A stretch of 64,000 nucleotides of DNA from Acidobacteriota bacterium (GCA_013289795.1 JABCZH010000016.1:21069-85068); one strand, 5' to 3'. Positions 28,390 through 37,510 are shown, numbered from the stretch's first letter. Numbers and translations: made by a program. Notes: a model not told the origin generated them from the sequence alone.

Positions 28390-31300
28390 ATGTTTGTTGA
28401 TTTCTTCATTCGTCGTCCGGTTTTCGCGACTGTCTGCGCTCTGCTGATCATCCTGGCGGGCGCGGCAGTGATCCCCACTCTGCCGGTCTCGCAATTCCCC
28501 GACCTCGCACCGCCGCAGGTTTCGGTGTCCAGCGGATATACCGGCGCTAGCGCGCAGACCGTCGAGTCTGCGGTCACCATCCCGCTCGAACAGCAGATTA
28601 ACGGCGCGCAGGGGATGAAATATCTGACTTCAACCAGCGGGAACGACGGCTCCAGTTCCATCACCGCAACCTTCGAACTGGATCGCGACCCCGACCTTGC
28701 CGCCGTCGATATTCAAAATCGCGTGAACACAGCCCTCGGACGGCTGCCGGCCGCGGTCAAGACGACTGGCGTCACGGTGGCCAAGTCGTCGCAGAACTTT
28801 GTGCTGGGGGCGGCGGTGTATTCCCCGGACGGCCGTTACACACCGCTCTTTATGAGCAACTACCTGGACGTCTACGTGAGAGACACGCTCAAGCGCGTGC
28901 CCGGAGTTGCCGACGTCTTTGTCTTCGGCGAGCGCAAGTATTCCATGCGGTTGTGGCTCGATCCCGTGCGCATGGCGAGCCGCGCACTGACCGCGACCGA
29001 CGTGGTCAACGCTCTTCAAGAGCAGAACGTGGAAGTGGCCGCCGGGCAGGTGGGACAGCCGCCGATCAAGACGGGGCAACAGTTCCAGATCAGTGTCCGC
29101 GCTGTGGGCCGGCTTAGCGAACCGGTGCAGTTCGAGGACATCATTCTAAAAACCAACGCTGACGGCACGCTGGTGCGGCTGAAAGACGTTGGCCGAGCCG
29201 AACTCGGGGCCGAGGATTACAGCTCGGACCTGGTTTATAACGGGCACGATTCCGTGGGCATCGGTGTCACACAGCTCTCCACCGCCAACGCCATCGATGT
29301 GGACCACAAGATTCTCGCCGAACTGGACCGGCTCTCCAAGCGCTTCCCGCCGGGGATGGTCTATGAGAACGCTTTTGACACTACCGAAGCGGTCACGGAA
29401 TCAATCCAGGACGTGCTCACGACGCTGGTCGAAGCCATCGTGCTGGTGATTTTGGTGATCTTCATCTTTCTCGAAGATTGGCGCAGCACCATCATTCCAG
29501 CGGTTACGATTCCAGTCTCGTTGATTGGGACATTCGCCTTCGTCAAGTTGCTGAATTTCTCGGTCAATACACTAACTCTCTTCGGCATAACGCTAGCGAC
29601 GGGGCTGGTGGTGGACGATGCCATCGTAGTGATCGAGAACATCGAACGCCATATCCAGGAGGGTGAAGCCGACCCCCACAAGGCGGCATCCGTCGCCATG
29701 AAAGAAGTCGCGGGTGCGGTGATTGCGACTTCCCTGGTTCTGGTCGCCGTGTTTGTTCCGGTAGCATTTTTCCCGGGCACCACCGGGATACTGTTCCGCC
29801 AGTTCGCGCTCACCATCGCGTTCTCGATTTCCATTTCGGCGTTCAACGCTCTGACCCTGACACCGGCTCTTTCGGCAATTCTGCTGGGCCGCACCCATGG
29901 CGGGAAGATCTGGCTTTTCCGTGGAGTGGACAGGGTCGTCGGCGCAGTTACGAATGGATACCAAGCTTCTCTGCGCGCTTTCCTAAGGTTCCGTATGGCG
30001 GCGGTAGTGCTGTTTTTTGTCGGGCTAGGCCTGACCTATTTCATTTTCCAGCGCGTGCCCAAAGGCTTCGTGCCTGAGGAAGACCAGGGTTGGTTTCTGA
30101 TTGCGGTGCAGTCGCCACCCGGGGCTTCCACAGAGTACACGCGCGCCATCGAAGATCAGATTACCGCGATCATGCGGAAAGACAACGACATTGAGAATAT
30201 GTTCGCGATCACCGGATCGGGCGTCGCTGGAAATGCTCCCAACCAGGGAGTGATTTATGTGGGGCTGCAGGGTTATTCCAAGCGCAAGGGCCCAGAGCAT
30301 TCGGCAGATGCAGTAGTGAACCGTTTGCGCGATCGGGTGTCGTCTATTTCGGGGGCGGTCGTACTGCCCTTCCTGCCCCCAGCCGTCAACGGACTCGGTC
30401 AGTTGGGTGGCTTCCAGTTCGAAGTGCAAGACCAGAGTGGGCACACCCTGGAAGAACTGGCTAAGGTCACTCAAGAGATGGTGCAAAAGGGTGGCGCTCG
30501 CAAGGACCTCGCTGGCTTGTTTGCCAGTTTCACCGCGGGAGATCCTCAGTTTCTGGTCACCATCGACCGTGAGAAGGCCAAGAGCTTGCATGTGCCGCTA
30601 CAGCAGATCACTGACACTTTGGGCGTGTACATGGGATCGGCGTACGTGAATGATTTCGACTTCAACAACCGGTCTTATCGGGTCTATGTGCAGGCCGACC
30701 AACAGTTCCGCGCCCAAGCCAGGGACATGAAGCAGTACTACGTGCGCTCCGACAACGGCGCGATGATTCCGTTGGACAATCTTGTCGCCATCTCCCAAAC
30801 CGCGTCGCCGACTGTCATCAGCCATTACAATCTGTTTCGTTCCACTGAAATCGACGGATCGGCCGCGCCGGGTTTCAGCTCAGGGCAATCGATTGCGGCG
30901 ATGGAAGACCTCAGCAAGAAAATTCTGCCCCAGGGATTTAACTACGAGTGGTCGGGGATTTCGCTCGAAGAGCTGGCTTCTGGCCGCACCACGTTCCTCC
31001 TTTTCGGCCTGGGAGTCCTGGTGGTTTACCTGACGCTATCGGCGCAGTACGAGAGTTTCGTGCTGCCGTTCATCGTGTTGCTGGCGGTTCCTATGGCGAT
31101 GCTGGGCGCTTTGCTGGCCCAGTCTTTACGCGGCTTACAAAATGACGTCTATTGCCAGATCGGACTGGTAATGCTGGTGGGGCTGGCCAGCAAGAACGCC
31201 ATTCTGATCGTGGAATTCGCCGAGCAGTTGCGGCAACGCGGCATGCCGCTGGTAGAAGCGGCCATCGAAACCGCCAGAATTCGGCTACGACCCATTCTTA

Positions 31301-31533
31301 TGACGTCGTTCGCATTCATCCTGGGCGTGGTGCCGCTGATGGTGGCGCATGGCGCTGGCCAGGAAGGCCGCCACTCCGTGGGAACGACAGTTTTCGGTGG
31401 CATGATTATGTCCACGGTGCTGAATCTGTTCTTCATCCCTGTGCTCTATCTGATCATTGAAGGCTGGCGCGAGGCACGCGGAGTCAAAGTCGGACACATG
31501 GTGCCGCAAGCTTCCGAGAGTCCGGGGGATTAA
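28390..31533 (+). CDS. HAE1-family RND multidrug efflux transporter (AcrB-like)
   Basis: 1047 residues, full length. N-terminus FVDFFIRRPVFATVCALLIILAG is typical of HAE1 pumps. The proton-relay residues are present: two Asp in TM4 (GLVVDDAIVVIENIERH) and Lys in TM10 (GLASKNAILIVEFAEQLR). Twelve membrane helices with two large periplasmic loops are expected. It exports hydrophobic or amphiphilic compounds with the adaptor encoded upstream. No regulator gene (TetR or MarR) is adjacent, and no outer-membrane factor is present, so a TolC-like protein from elsewhere must be used. Confidence 0.97.
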   Translation: MFVDFFIRRPVFATVCALLIILAGAAVIPTLPVSQFPDLAPPQVSVSSGYTGASAQTVESAVTIPLEQQINGAQGMKYLTSTSGNDGSSSITATFELDRDPDLAAVDIQNRVNTALGRLPAAVKTTGVTVAKSSQNFVLGAAVYSPDGRYTPLFMSNYLDVYVRDTLKRVPGVADVFVFGERKYSMRLWLDPVRMASRALTATDVVNALQEQNVEVAAGQVGQPPIKTGQQFQISVRAVGRLSEPVQFEDIILKTNADGTLVRLKDVGRAELGAEDYSSDLVYNGHDSVGIGVTQLSTANAIDVDHKILAELDRLSKRFPPGMVYENAFDTTEAVTESIQDVLTTLVEAIVLVILVIFIFLEDWRSTIIPAVTIPVSLIGTFAFVKLLNFSVNTLTLFGITLATGLVVDDAIVVIENIERHIQEGEADPHKAASVAMKEVAGAVIATSLVLVAVFVPVAFFPGTTGILFRQFALTIAFSISISAFNALTLTPALSAILLGRTHGGKIWLFRGVDRVVGAVTNGYQASLRAFLRFRMAAVVLFFVGLGLTYFIFQRVPKGFVPEEDQGWFLIAVQSPPGASTEYTRAIEDQITAIMRKDNDIENMFAITGSGVAGNAPNQGVIYVGLQGYSKRKGPEHSADAVVNRLRDRVSSISGAVVLPFLPPAVNGLGQLGGFQFEVQDQSGHTLEELAKVTQEMVQKGGARKDLAGLFASFTAGDPQFLVTIDREKAKSLHVPLQQITDTLGVYMGSAYVNDFDFNNRSYRVYVQADQQFRAQARDMKQYYVRSDNGAMIPLDNLVAISQTASPTVISHYNLFRSTEIDGSAAPGFSSGQSIAAMEDLSKKILPQGFNYEWSGISLEELASGRTTFLLFGLGVLVVYLTLSAQYESFVLPFIVLLAVPMAMLGALLAQSLRGLQNDVYCQIGLVMLVGLASKNAILIVEFAEQLRQRGMPLVEAAIETARIRLRPILMTSFAFILGVVPLMVAHGAGQEGRHSVGTTVFGGMIMSTVLNLFFIPVLYLIIEGWREARGVKVGHMVPQASESPGD

Positions 31534-31546
31534 CAATTTCAGCTGT

Positions 31547-31576
31547 CCTCTGTGTCACTCTGTGTCCTCTGTGGTT
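31547..31576. repeat. CTCTGTG-type short intergenic repeat, copy 2
   Basis: Three copies of CTCTGTG with steps of 10 and 9 bases, ending in CTCTGTGGTT exactly as at 17159-17168. It lies between the RND pump and the CRTAC1 gene. Confidence 0.7.
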
Positions 31577-31620
31577 GACTTCTTTGCCGCAAGTCAGACG
31601 GACTATAATTCTCACTCCCC

Positions 31621-33324
31621 ATGCGCACACTCCCCCACTTGGTTCTAGTCCTCGCGTTTCCATACATTGTGTTGAGCCAGGCTGCTCCGCCCGCTCCCCC
31701 GCTCCCCAAGTTTGTCGACGTCGGCCAACAAGCCGGCTTGACTGTCTCCCACATCTCGTCGCCGGAAAAGCACTACATTGTCGAATCCATGAGCGGCGGC
31801 GCAGGACTGATCGACTGCGACAACGACGGCAAACTCGACATCATCACCGTGAACGGCTCTACGGTCGAGCGTTTCAAGGCGGGTGGCGATCCCATGATCA
31901 CGCTCTATCACCAGGAGGATGGTTTCAAATTCACCGATATCACCAAATCTGCTGGCCTTACTCGCAAAGGCTGGGGGATGGGAGTTGCCGTTGCCGATTA
32001 CGACAATGACGGCCTGCCTGATATCTACGTCACCGGATACGGCGGCAACGCCCTCTATCACAATCTCGGCAATTGTAAGTTTGAGGATGTTACCGAAAAG
32101 GCCGGAGTAGCCGGAGGAGGGTTCAGCACTGGCGCGGCCTGGGGCGACTATGATCGCGACGGACATGTGGACTTGTTTGTGTCGCGCTACGTTCATTTTG
32201 ACGTTGACCACCTGCCCGATTTCGGCAGGAACGAGAAGAATTGCAGCTTCAAGGGAATCCCAGTGCAGTGCGGGCCGTGGGGGATGCTGGGCGAGTCCGA
32301 CTTGCTTTATCACAATCGCGGCGATGGAACATTCGAGGAAGTCTCCAAGAAAGCAGGCGTGGATGATCCCAATAAGTATTACGGCCTGGGTGTGATCTGG
32401 GGGGACTACGACAATGACGGCTGGCCGGATCTGTACGTCGCCAACGATTCCGGGCCGAACTACCTCTATCACAATAAGCATGACGGCACTTTCGAGGATG
32501 TCGGCATGCTGTCGGGAGCAGCGGTTAGCCCTGATGGTCTTGAACAGGGATCGATGGGGGTGGATTGGGGCGACTATTTGCACGAAGGCCGCCTCTCGAT
32601 GTTCGTGACCAACTTCACCGAGCAGCCTGATGCGCTGTATCGCAACCTTGGAGCGCGGGGATTCTCGGATGTGAGCTACGCCGCGAAACTGGCGCGGCCC
32701 ACTTACGCCATGGTCGGCTGGGGAACCGGATTCATCGACGTAGACAACGACGGCTGGCTAGACCTGTTCATCGCCAACGGGCACGTGTATCCACAGATGG
32801 ATCAGGTCCACGGAACCGCGCCTTATCGCGAACCCATGCAGCTATTCCGCAATTTGCGCGACGGTACTTTTGAAGATATCTCAAGCGTACTGGCATCGAT
32901 TCCGGAGGCATCGCGTCGAGGGGCCGCGTTCGGCGACCTCAACAACGACGGCAGGGGTGACGTGGTCCTGGTGAACACCGATGGACCTCCTACTTTGTTG
33001 CTGAATGAAACTGAGAACAAGAACCACCGCGTGCTGTTCAAGTTGGCCGGCAGCAAGAGCAACAAAGCTGCAATCGGTGCGCGGGTAACCGTAAGAGCTG
33101 GAAAGCTGGTTCAGATGAGCGAAGTCCGCGGCGGTGGCAGTTATCTGTCGCAGAACGACCTGCGACTGCATTTCGGCCTGGGCGCCGCATCCGCAATGGA
33201 CGAAGTCGAAATCAAATGGCCGAGCGGGAAGGTCGAGATCTTGCATGACGTTCGCCCAGATTTCATCTACACCGTGGTCGAGGGTTCGGGGATTCAGGGA
33301 AAGCTGGCACTCCCGCCGTTGTGA
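31621..33324 (+). CDS. CRTAC1 / ASPIC-UnbV beta-propeller exported protein
   Basis: 567 residues with a signal peptide (LVLVLAFPYIVLSQAA). At least six FG-GAP/VCBS repeats with calcium-loop-like cores: DCDNDGKLDIITV, DYDNDGLPDIYVT, DYDRDGHVDLFVS, DYDNDGWPDLYVAN, DVDNDGWLDLFIAN and DLNNDGRGDVVLVN. The C-terminus is an ASPIC/UnbV domain (GARVTVRAGKLVQMSEVRGG, LHFGLG, VEIKWPSGKVE). These proteins are exported and probably bind surfaces or glycans; they are very abundant in Acidobacteriota and Planctomycetota. The stop overlaps the deacetylase GTG start (GTGA), which suggests coupling without an obvious functional link. Confidence 0.92.
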   Translation: MRTLPHLVLVLAFPYIVLSQAAPPAPPLPKFVDVGQQAGLTVSHISSPEKHYIVESMSGGAGLIDCDNDGKLDIITVNGSTVERFKAGGDPMITLYHQEDGFKFTDITKSAGLTRKGWGMGVAVADYDNDGLPDIYVTGYGGNALYHNLGNCKFEDVTEKAGVAGGGFSTGAAWGDYDRDGHVDLFVSRYVHFDVDHLPDFGRNEKNCSFKGIPVQCGPWGMLGESDLLYHNRGDGTFEEVSKKAGVDDPNKYYGLGVIWGDYDNDGWPDLYVANDSGPNYLYHNKHDGTFEDVGMLSGAAVSPDGLEQGSMGVDWGDYLHEGRLSMFVTNFTEQPDALYRNLGARGFSDVSYAAKLARPTYAMVGWGTGFIDVDNDGWLDLFIANGHVYPQMDQVHGTAPYREPMQLFRNLRDGTFEDISSVLASIPEASRRGAAFGDLNNDGRGDVVLVNTDGPPTLLLNETENKNHRVLFKLAGSKSNKAAIGARVTVRAGKLVQMSEVRGGGSYLSQNDLRLHFGLGAASAMDEVEIKWPSGKVEILHDVRPDFIYTVVEGSGIQGKLALPPL

Positions 33325-34316
33325 CGCCTATGCTCCCGTTCAAGCTTGTTTATAGCGAGCACTACTATCTTCCCATCAGGGCACACGTCTTTCCGGCCGA
33401 GAAGTACCAGCGCGTCCACAAACGGCTTATGGAGATGGGAGTCGCCGAAGCAGCGGATTTCCTCACTCCTCAGCCTGCCTCCGATCAAGACATACTGCTG
33501 GTGCATACGCCGCAGTACGTGCAGAAACTGAAAACCGGAACTCTTTCCCCTCGCGAAGAACTGGAGATGGAGATTCCCTTTTCCCCCGAGTTGGTGCGTG
33601 CATTCTGGCTAGCCGCCGGCGGTTCGATCCTGGCTGCCGAGCATGCTCTGCAAGACCGGGTCGCCTTCAACATCGGCGGAGGGTTTCATCATGCCTTTCC
33701 CGATCATGGTGAGGGCTTCTGCATGATTCACGACGTGGCGGTAGCGATACGCCGCATGCAGCGCGATGGCAAGGTTGTGCGGGCCATGACTGTCGACTGC
33801 GATGTTCACCAGGGGAACGGGACGGCCGCTATTTTCGCTGGCACACGCGTCCCTGGTGGCCCGTTGCCTTCGACATCGGCCTCGGTCCTCAATCCGGCGG
33901 CAACAGTGCGTAGCGGTCATGCGGGCGATGTGTTCACCATCTCGCTGCATCAGGAAAACAATTATCCCGCCTCAAAGCCGCCCTCTTCGATCGATGTGAA
34001 CCTGCCGGACGGAATCGGCGATGACGACTATCTCGTGTGGCTGGACAATGCCCTGAGTTCCGGGCTTCGGCAGTTCGAGCCGGAGTTGATTTGCTATATT
34101 GCCGGGGCTGATCCTTATCGCGAAGATCAGCTGGGCGGCCTGGCGTTGTCCATCGAAGGTTTGAAGCGACGTGATGAGCTGGTATTTCGCGTGGCCCTCG
34201 CCCGCGATATTCCGGTGATGGTGACCTACGCCGGCGGTTACGCCCGACGGGTTGAAGACACGGTGACGATTCACTGCAATACGGTGATCTCGGCGAAGGA
34301 AGTGTTCGGCAGGTAG
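33321..34316 (+). CDS. Histone-deacetylase-family (AcuC-like) amidohydrolase
   Basis: 331 residues from GTG 33321 (ATG 33330 is possible). Class I/II deacetylase motifs are intact: the tandem His pair in GGGFHHAFPDHGEGFC (His123-124), zinc ligands Asp161 and His163 in DCDVHQGNGT, and the third ligand Asp in GADPYREDQLGGLALS. Likely substrates are acetylated small molecules, polyamines or lysines. An unusual insert of nearly 30 residues (about 174-202, rich in Pro, Ser, Thr, Ala) separates AAIFAG from DVFTISLHQENNYP, which are adjacent in relatives. It is coupled to the upstream CRTAC1 gene by a four-base overlap. Confidence 0.92.
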   Translation: MTPMLPFKLVYSEHYYLPIRAHVFPAEKYQRVHKRLMEMGVAEAADFLTPQPASDQDILLVHTPQYVQKLKTGTLSPREELEMEIPFSPELVRAFWLAAGGSILAAEHALQDRVAFNIGGGFHHAFPDHGEGFCMIHDVAVAIRRMQRDGKVVRAMTVDCDVHQGNGTAAIFAGTRVPGGPLPSTSASVLNPAATVRSGHAGDVFTISLHQENNYPASKPPSSIDVNLPDGIGDDDYLVWLDNALSSGLRQFEPELICYIAGADPYREDQLGGLALSIEGLKRRDELVFRVALARDIPVMVTYAGGYARRVEDTVTIHCNTVISAKEVFGR

Positions 34317-34343
34317 AGATGGATCCCACGCTTCTGTCCTCGA

Positions 34344-34385
34344 CTAAATGCTCGTGGCTGAGTGCTGACTGCTCGTCCCGGCTGC
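34344..34385. repeat. Heptamer array upstream of ffh
   Basis: Six in-register units: CTAAATG, CTCGTGG, CTGAGTG, CTGACTG, CTCGTCC, CGGCTGC (consensus CTNANTG). It lies 19 bp before the ffh ATG. Confidence 0.7.
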
Positions 34386-34404
34386 TAAAATAGCCACCTA
34401 AGCC

Positions 34405-35763
34405 ATGTTTGAGAATCTCCAGGAAAAACTACAGCGCGCCTTCAAGACCTTACGTGGTCAGGCCGTCCTCAATGAGGAAAACATTCAGGAGGTGCTGCGC
34501 GAGATTCGTCTTGCGCTGCTTGAAGCGGACGTCAATTTCAAGGTTGTAAAACAGTTGATCGATCACATTCAGGTCAAGGCTGTCGGCCAGGAAGTTGCGA
34601 CTTCCTTTTCGCCCGGCGAGCAGGTCATCAAGATCCTGCGCGATGAGCTGATCGAGACCCTCGGCCGCGATACTGCCCGCTTGAAATTTGCCTCCCAGCC
34701 GCCGACAGTCGTGCTGATGGCGGGATTGCAAGGTTCCGGCAAAACCACAACCTCAGGCAAGCTGGCTAACTGGCTGAAGAATGGCGGGCATCGACCGTTG
34801 CTGGTGTCGGTTGACGTTTACCGCCCCGCGGCCCGCGAGCAGCTCAAAGTCGTTGCCCAGGCGATCAAGGCCAACATCTACGAAGGCGAAGTCGGCGAAG
34901 CAAATACGGCCACGGTCGAGCGGTTGGCCAAGGAAGCCCGCCGCGAGGCCATCAACACCGGCTCGGACGTGCTAATTATCGATACTGCCGGCCGCCTGCA
35001 CATCGACGAACAACTGATGGAGGAGATGCAGTCGCTGAAGCGGCTGCTGAACCCAAGTGAAATTCTGTTTGTGGCTGATGCCATGACCGGCCAGGATGCA
35101 GTGAACTCCGCTGAGGAGTTCCACAAGAAGCTCGCGCTCACCGGCGTGGTGCTCACCAAAATGGATGGCGACGCCCGCGGGGGGGCGGCGCTCTCCATTC
35201 GCCAGGTCACCGGCCAGCCCATCAAATTCATCGGCGTGGGCGAAAAGTACGATGCGCTGGAGCCGTTTCATCCCGACCGCATCGTGTCGCGCATTCTGGG
35301 CATGGGCGACATTCTCTCGCTTATTGAAAAAGCCGAGCAGAACGTCGACAAGAAGAAAGCTCAGGAGATGGCCAGCCGTGTCCTGGCGGGCGATGGTTTT
35401 TCACTCGAGGACTTCCGCGATCAGTTGCGCAGCGTAAAGAAGATGGGTTCGATCCAGAACATCATGGGCATGCTGCCCAACGTGGGCCCGTTTGCCGGAT
35501 TGCAGAAACACGCCGACAAGGTGGACGCCAAGCAACTCGACCGCGTGGAAGCCATCATCAATTCCATGACCGGCCACGAACGGCTGCATCATGAAGTGAT
35601 CAACGGCAGCCGCCGTAAGCGCATCGCACGCGGCTCCGGAACCAGCGTGCAGGAAGTGAACAATCTCTTGCGGCAGTACGCTCAGATGCGGAAGATGTTC
35701 AAGCAGATGGGCAAGGCTAGCTTTGGACGAAAGCTGGCGGGCATGAAGTTCTCGGGAATGTGA
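34405..35763 (+). CDS. ffh: Signal recognition particle protein Ffh
   Basis: 452 residues. N domain (ALLEADVNFKVVKQLIDHI), G domain with P-loop GLQGSGKTTTSGKLA near 108, DVYRPAAREQLK, DTAGRL and TKMDGDARGGAALS, and a C-terminal M domain rich in Met (GSIQNIMGMLP, MRKMFKQMGKASFGRKLAGMKFSGM). The conserved RRKRIARGSGTSVQEVNNLL binds 4.5S RNA. It delivers nascent membrane proteins to FtsY. Full length and normal. The rpsP-khpA-rimM-trmD-rplS genes follow 1.2 kb downstream, a common neighbourhood for ffh, here interrupted by a peroxiredoxin and a small secreted protein. Confidence 0.98.
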   Translation: MFENLQEKLQRAFKTLRGQAVLNEENIQEVLREIRLALLEADVNFKVVKQLIDHIQVKAVGQEVATSFSPGEQVIKILRDELIETLGRDTARLKFASQPPTVVLMAGLQGSGKTTTSGKLANWLKNGGHRPLLVSVDVYRPAAREQLKVVAQAIKANIYEGEVGEANTATVERLAKEARREAINTGSDVLIIDTAGRLHIDEQLMEEMQSLKRLLNPSEILFVADAMTGQDAVNSAEEFHKKLALTGVVLTKMDGDARGGAALSIRQVTGQPIKFIGVGEKYDALEPFHPDRIVSRILGMGDILSLIEKAEQNVDKKKAQEMASRVLAGDGFSLEDFRDQLRSVKKMGSIQNIMGMLPNVGPFAGLQKHADKVDAKQLDRVEAIINSMTGHERLHHEVINGSRRKRIARGSGTSVQEVNNLLRQYAQMRKMFKQMGKASFGRKLAGMKFSGM

Positions 35764-35771
35764 TGGAACCG

Positions 35772-35813
35772 CTTCTGGCTGCTAACTTCTAGTTTTAGCC
35801 AACGACCAACGAC
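35772..35813. repeat. Chimeric heptamer array downstream of ffh
   Basis: Six units in one 7-bp register: CTTCTGG, CTGCTAA, CTTCTAG, TTTTAGC, then CAACGAC, CAACGAC. The first part belongs to the TAG/GCT-style family, the second to the CNACGAC family seen at 15697-15724 and 25213-25247. Confidence 0.75.
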
Positions 35814-35820
35814 GGGTTCT

Positions 35821-36510
35821 ATGAAATGGCGATCCCTCGAAGAATCGACGCTTGGCACGGATAGCCGCCCTCTCCGCGAAATCTTTGCTGAGCGCAAGGC
35901 ACTGATCGCCCAATACGTCCCGCGGGAAACCCAAGCAATTCATGAGAAGGTGATTGCCGAACTTCGCGAGCAAGGAATTTCCGGGAGTGCCCTAGCAGTC
36001 GGCACGAAGGTTCCATCGTTCGAGCTGAAAGATCACAACGGCAAGGCGGTTTCTTCGCCCGAACTCTTGAAAAGAGGCCGCCTTGTTCTCTGCTTCTTTC
36101 GCGGACGCTGGTGCCCTTTCTGTGTCGGGCAATTGGAAGCGATGAACCGGATCCTCCCACAGATACGAGACGCTGGCGGCAAACTCCTGGTCATTTCGCC
36201 GCAAACCGTGCAGCAGTCGTTCTTCATGGCAGATCAGCATCGGCTGGGTTTTCCGTTGCTGAGTGATGCTGGCAATCAGGTCGCCCGCCAGTTTGGCCTG
36301 GTGTACCGCATTCCCGACTATCAGGAGACGATCTACCGCCGCGTGCTCATCAACCTTCCCTTCACCAATGGCGATGAAAGCTGGGAACTACCGGTTCCGG
36401 CGGTGTATGTGGTCGACCGCGACGGCACCGTTCTTTTCGCCGCGGTCAACCCCGATTACAAAGAACGCCCCGAACCCGAAGAGATTCTTGAGCAGTTAGT
36501 ACGGCCTTAG
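35821..36510 (+). CDS. Peroxiredoxin-like protein (AhpC/TSA family)
   Basis: 229 residues. An N-terminal helical extension (about 1-55) precedes a thioredoxin-fold domain: GTKVPSFELKDHNGKAVSSPELLKRGRLVLCFFRGRWCPFC. The active-site region is WCPFC rather than the PxxxTxxC of classical 2-Cys peroxiredoxins, which is typical of the 'peroxiredoxin-like' subgroup related to redoxin domains. It probably reduces peroxides or acts as a thiol oxidoreductase. The stop codon overlaps that of the convergent small gene by three bases. No Shine-Dalgarno sequence is clear; the region before the ATG is a repeat array. Confidence 0.85.
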   Translation: MKWRSLEESTLGTDSRPLREIFAERKALIAQYVPRETQAIHEKVIAELREQGISGSALAVGTKVPSFELKDHNGKAVSSPELLKRGRLVLCFFRGRWCPFCVGQLEAMNRILPQIRDAGGKLLVISPQTVQQSFFMADQHRLGFPLLSDAGNQVARQFGLVYRIPDYQETIYRRVLINLPFTNGDESWELPVPAVYVVDRDGTVLFAAVNPDYKERPEPEEILEQLVRP

Positions 36511-36737
36511 TACTGCAAGCAGATCCGCAACTGGTTTTCTGCTTCATCAATCGCGCGGATGGCGTCAACTCGATGCCCACCGAAATCGTGAGCTGCCTCC
36601 TGCAGATGACCCTTCGCCCTCTCCAACGCCTCGATCGCGGCGTGAATCTGGGGATGGCGACCCGCCGCCGGCGAAGGCGAGGAAAGCATCAACAACATGG
36701 CAAGAACAGCGAACGAACTCATGATTCTATGCTTCAT
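36507..36737 (-). CDS. Small secreted helical-hairpin protein
   Basis: 76 residues: a signal peptide (SSFAVLAMLLMLSSPSPAAG) and a mature part of about 50 residues predicted as two amphipathic helices (HPQIHAAIEALERAKGHLQEAAHDFGGHR, then a second helix ending NQLRICLQY). Conserved-looking His, Asp and Cys residues (HP, AAHDFGGHR, C near the end) resemble small exported proteins seen in other Acidobacteriota; function unknown. It converges on the peroxiredoxin gene and the two stop codons overlap. Confidence 0.72.
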   Translation of the reverse strand: MKHRIMSSFAVLAMLLMLSSPSPAAGRHPQIHAAIEALERAKGHLQEAAHDFGGHRVDAIRAIDEAENQLRICLQY

Positions 36738-36955
36738 GGATCCTCCTTACACTTCGTCCGACTTGAGGCGCGGACCGGCCGCTTGAGTGTGGATAGCCTA
36801 TCCAACCCCAATTCCGGGGGCAAGTTGCAGGGAGGTTACGTGGTAGTAGGGCCAGGTGACCTGGTCACGCCGTCCTTGCCATTCCGGCTAAATTCTGCAA
36901 AAATAATGGTTTGTCTTAGACCTGCCAGAGAGATCAGGAAAGGAAACTAAGTTCT

Positions 36956-37210
36956 GTGTTGATGATTCGTCTATCGCGCATGGGTGCGCGCAAACAACCG
37001 CATTATCGCGTGGTGGTAATTGAAAAGGAACGCGCGCGCAATGGCCGGCCGGTGGAGGTGGTGGGCACATACAATCCCCGCACCACGCCTGCCAGCATCG
37101 AACTGAAGCGCGAGCGTATTGACTACTGGGTATCGAAGGGCGCCAAGATGTCGGACCGGGTCAAAAAGATCGTCTCCCGCCCGGCCCCGGCCGTCGCCTC
37201 GGTCGCCTGA
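36956..37210 (+). CDS. rpsP: 30S ribosomal protein S16
   Basis: 84 residues; GTG 36956, TTG 36959 and ATG 36962 are adjacent possible starts, giving (ML)MIRLSRMGARKQPHYRVVV. The S16 signature MIRLxRxGxxxxPxYRVVV and VVGTYNPRT are clear, and RIDYWVSKGAKMSDRVKKIV completes the fold. First gene of rpsP-khpA-rimM-trmD-rplS. The short basic C-terminal tail after IVSRPAP is normal for the phylum. Binds 16S rRNA during 30S assembly. Confidence 0.97.
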   Translation: MLMIRLSRMGARKQPHYRVVVIEKERARNGRPVEVVGTYNPRTTPASIELKRERIDYWVSKGAKMSDRVKKIVSRPAPAVASVA

Positions 37211-37261
37211 TTCGGGCGAACCCTAGCAGCAAATTCATTCCCACCCAATTGGAAACGTTCT

Positions 37262-37510
37262 ATGGGCGAGCAAAGCGTGGATGTGCGGGCATTGATCGAG
37301 CAGATTGCGAAAGCGCTGGTCGATGCTCCCGAGGAAGTCTCGGTGGAACAGATCGAAGGCGAGACCACGGTGTTTGAACTTACAGTGGCGCCGGACGACC
37401 TGGGCAAAGTGATTGGCAGGCAGGGACGCGTGGCGCGGGCGCTGCGGGCCTTGGTCGGCGCCGCGGGAATCCGCGCTCACAAGCGCTTCGGGCTTGAAAT
37501 TATTGAATAG
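37262..37510 (+). CDS. khpA: KH-domain RNA-binding protein KhpA
   Basis: 82 residues. The single type II KH domain has the GxxG loop in DDLGKVIGRQGRVARALRALV and VFELTVAP before it. KhpA binds many RNAs and in Firmicutes works with KhpB in cell division and translation. It lies 51 bp after rpsP and 14 bp before the proposed rimM start, the standard place of this gene. Start at ATG 37262 fits the family length. Confidence 0.95.
   Translation: MGEQSVDVRALIEQIAKALVDAPEEVSVEQIEGETTVFELTVAPDDLGKVIGRQGRVARALRALVGAAGIRAHKRFGLEIIE

Noticed and set aside
31645..32583. 312-codon minus-strand frame opposite the CRTAC1 gene
   Set aside because: The repeated DNDG codons on the plus strand produce repeated Val/Ile-rich segments on the other strand; no independent start signal or family features.
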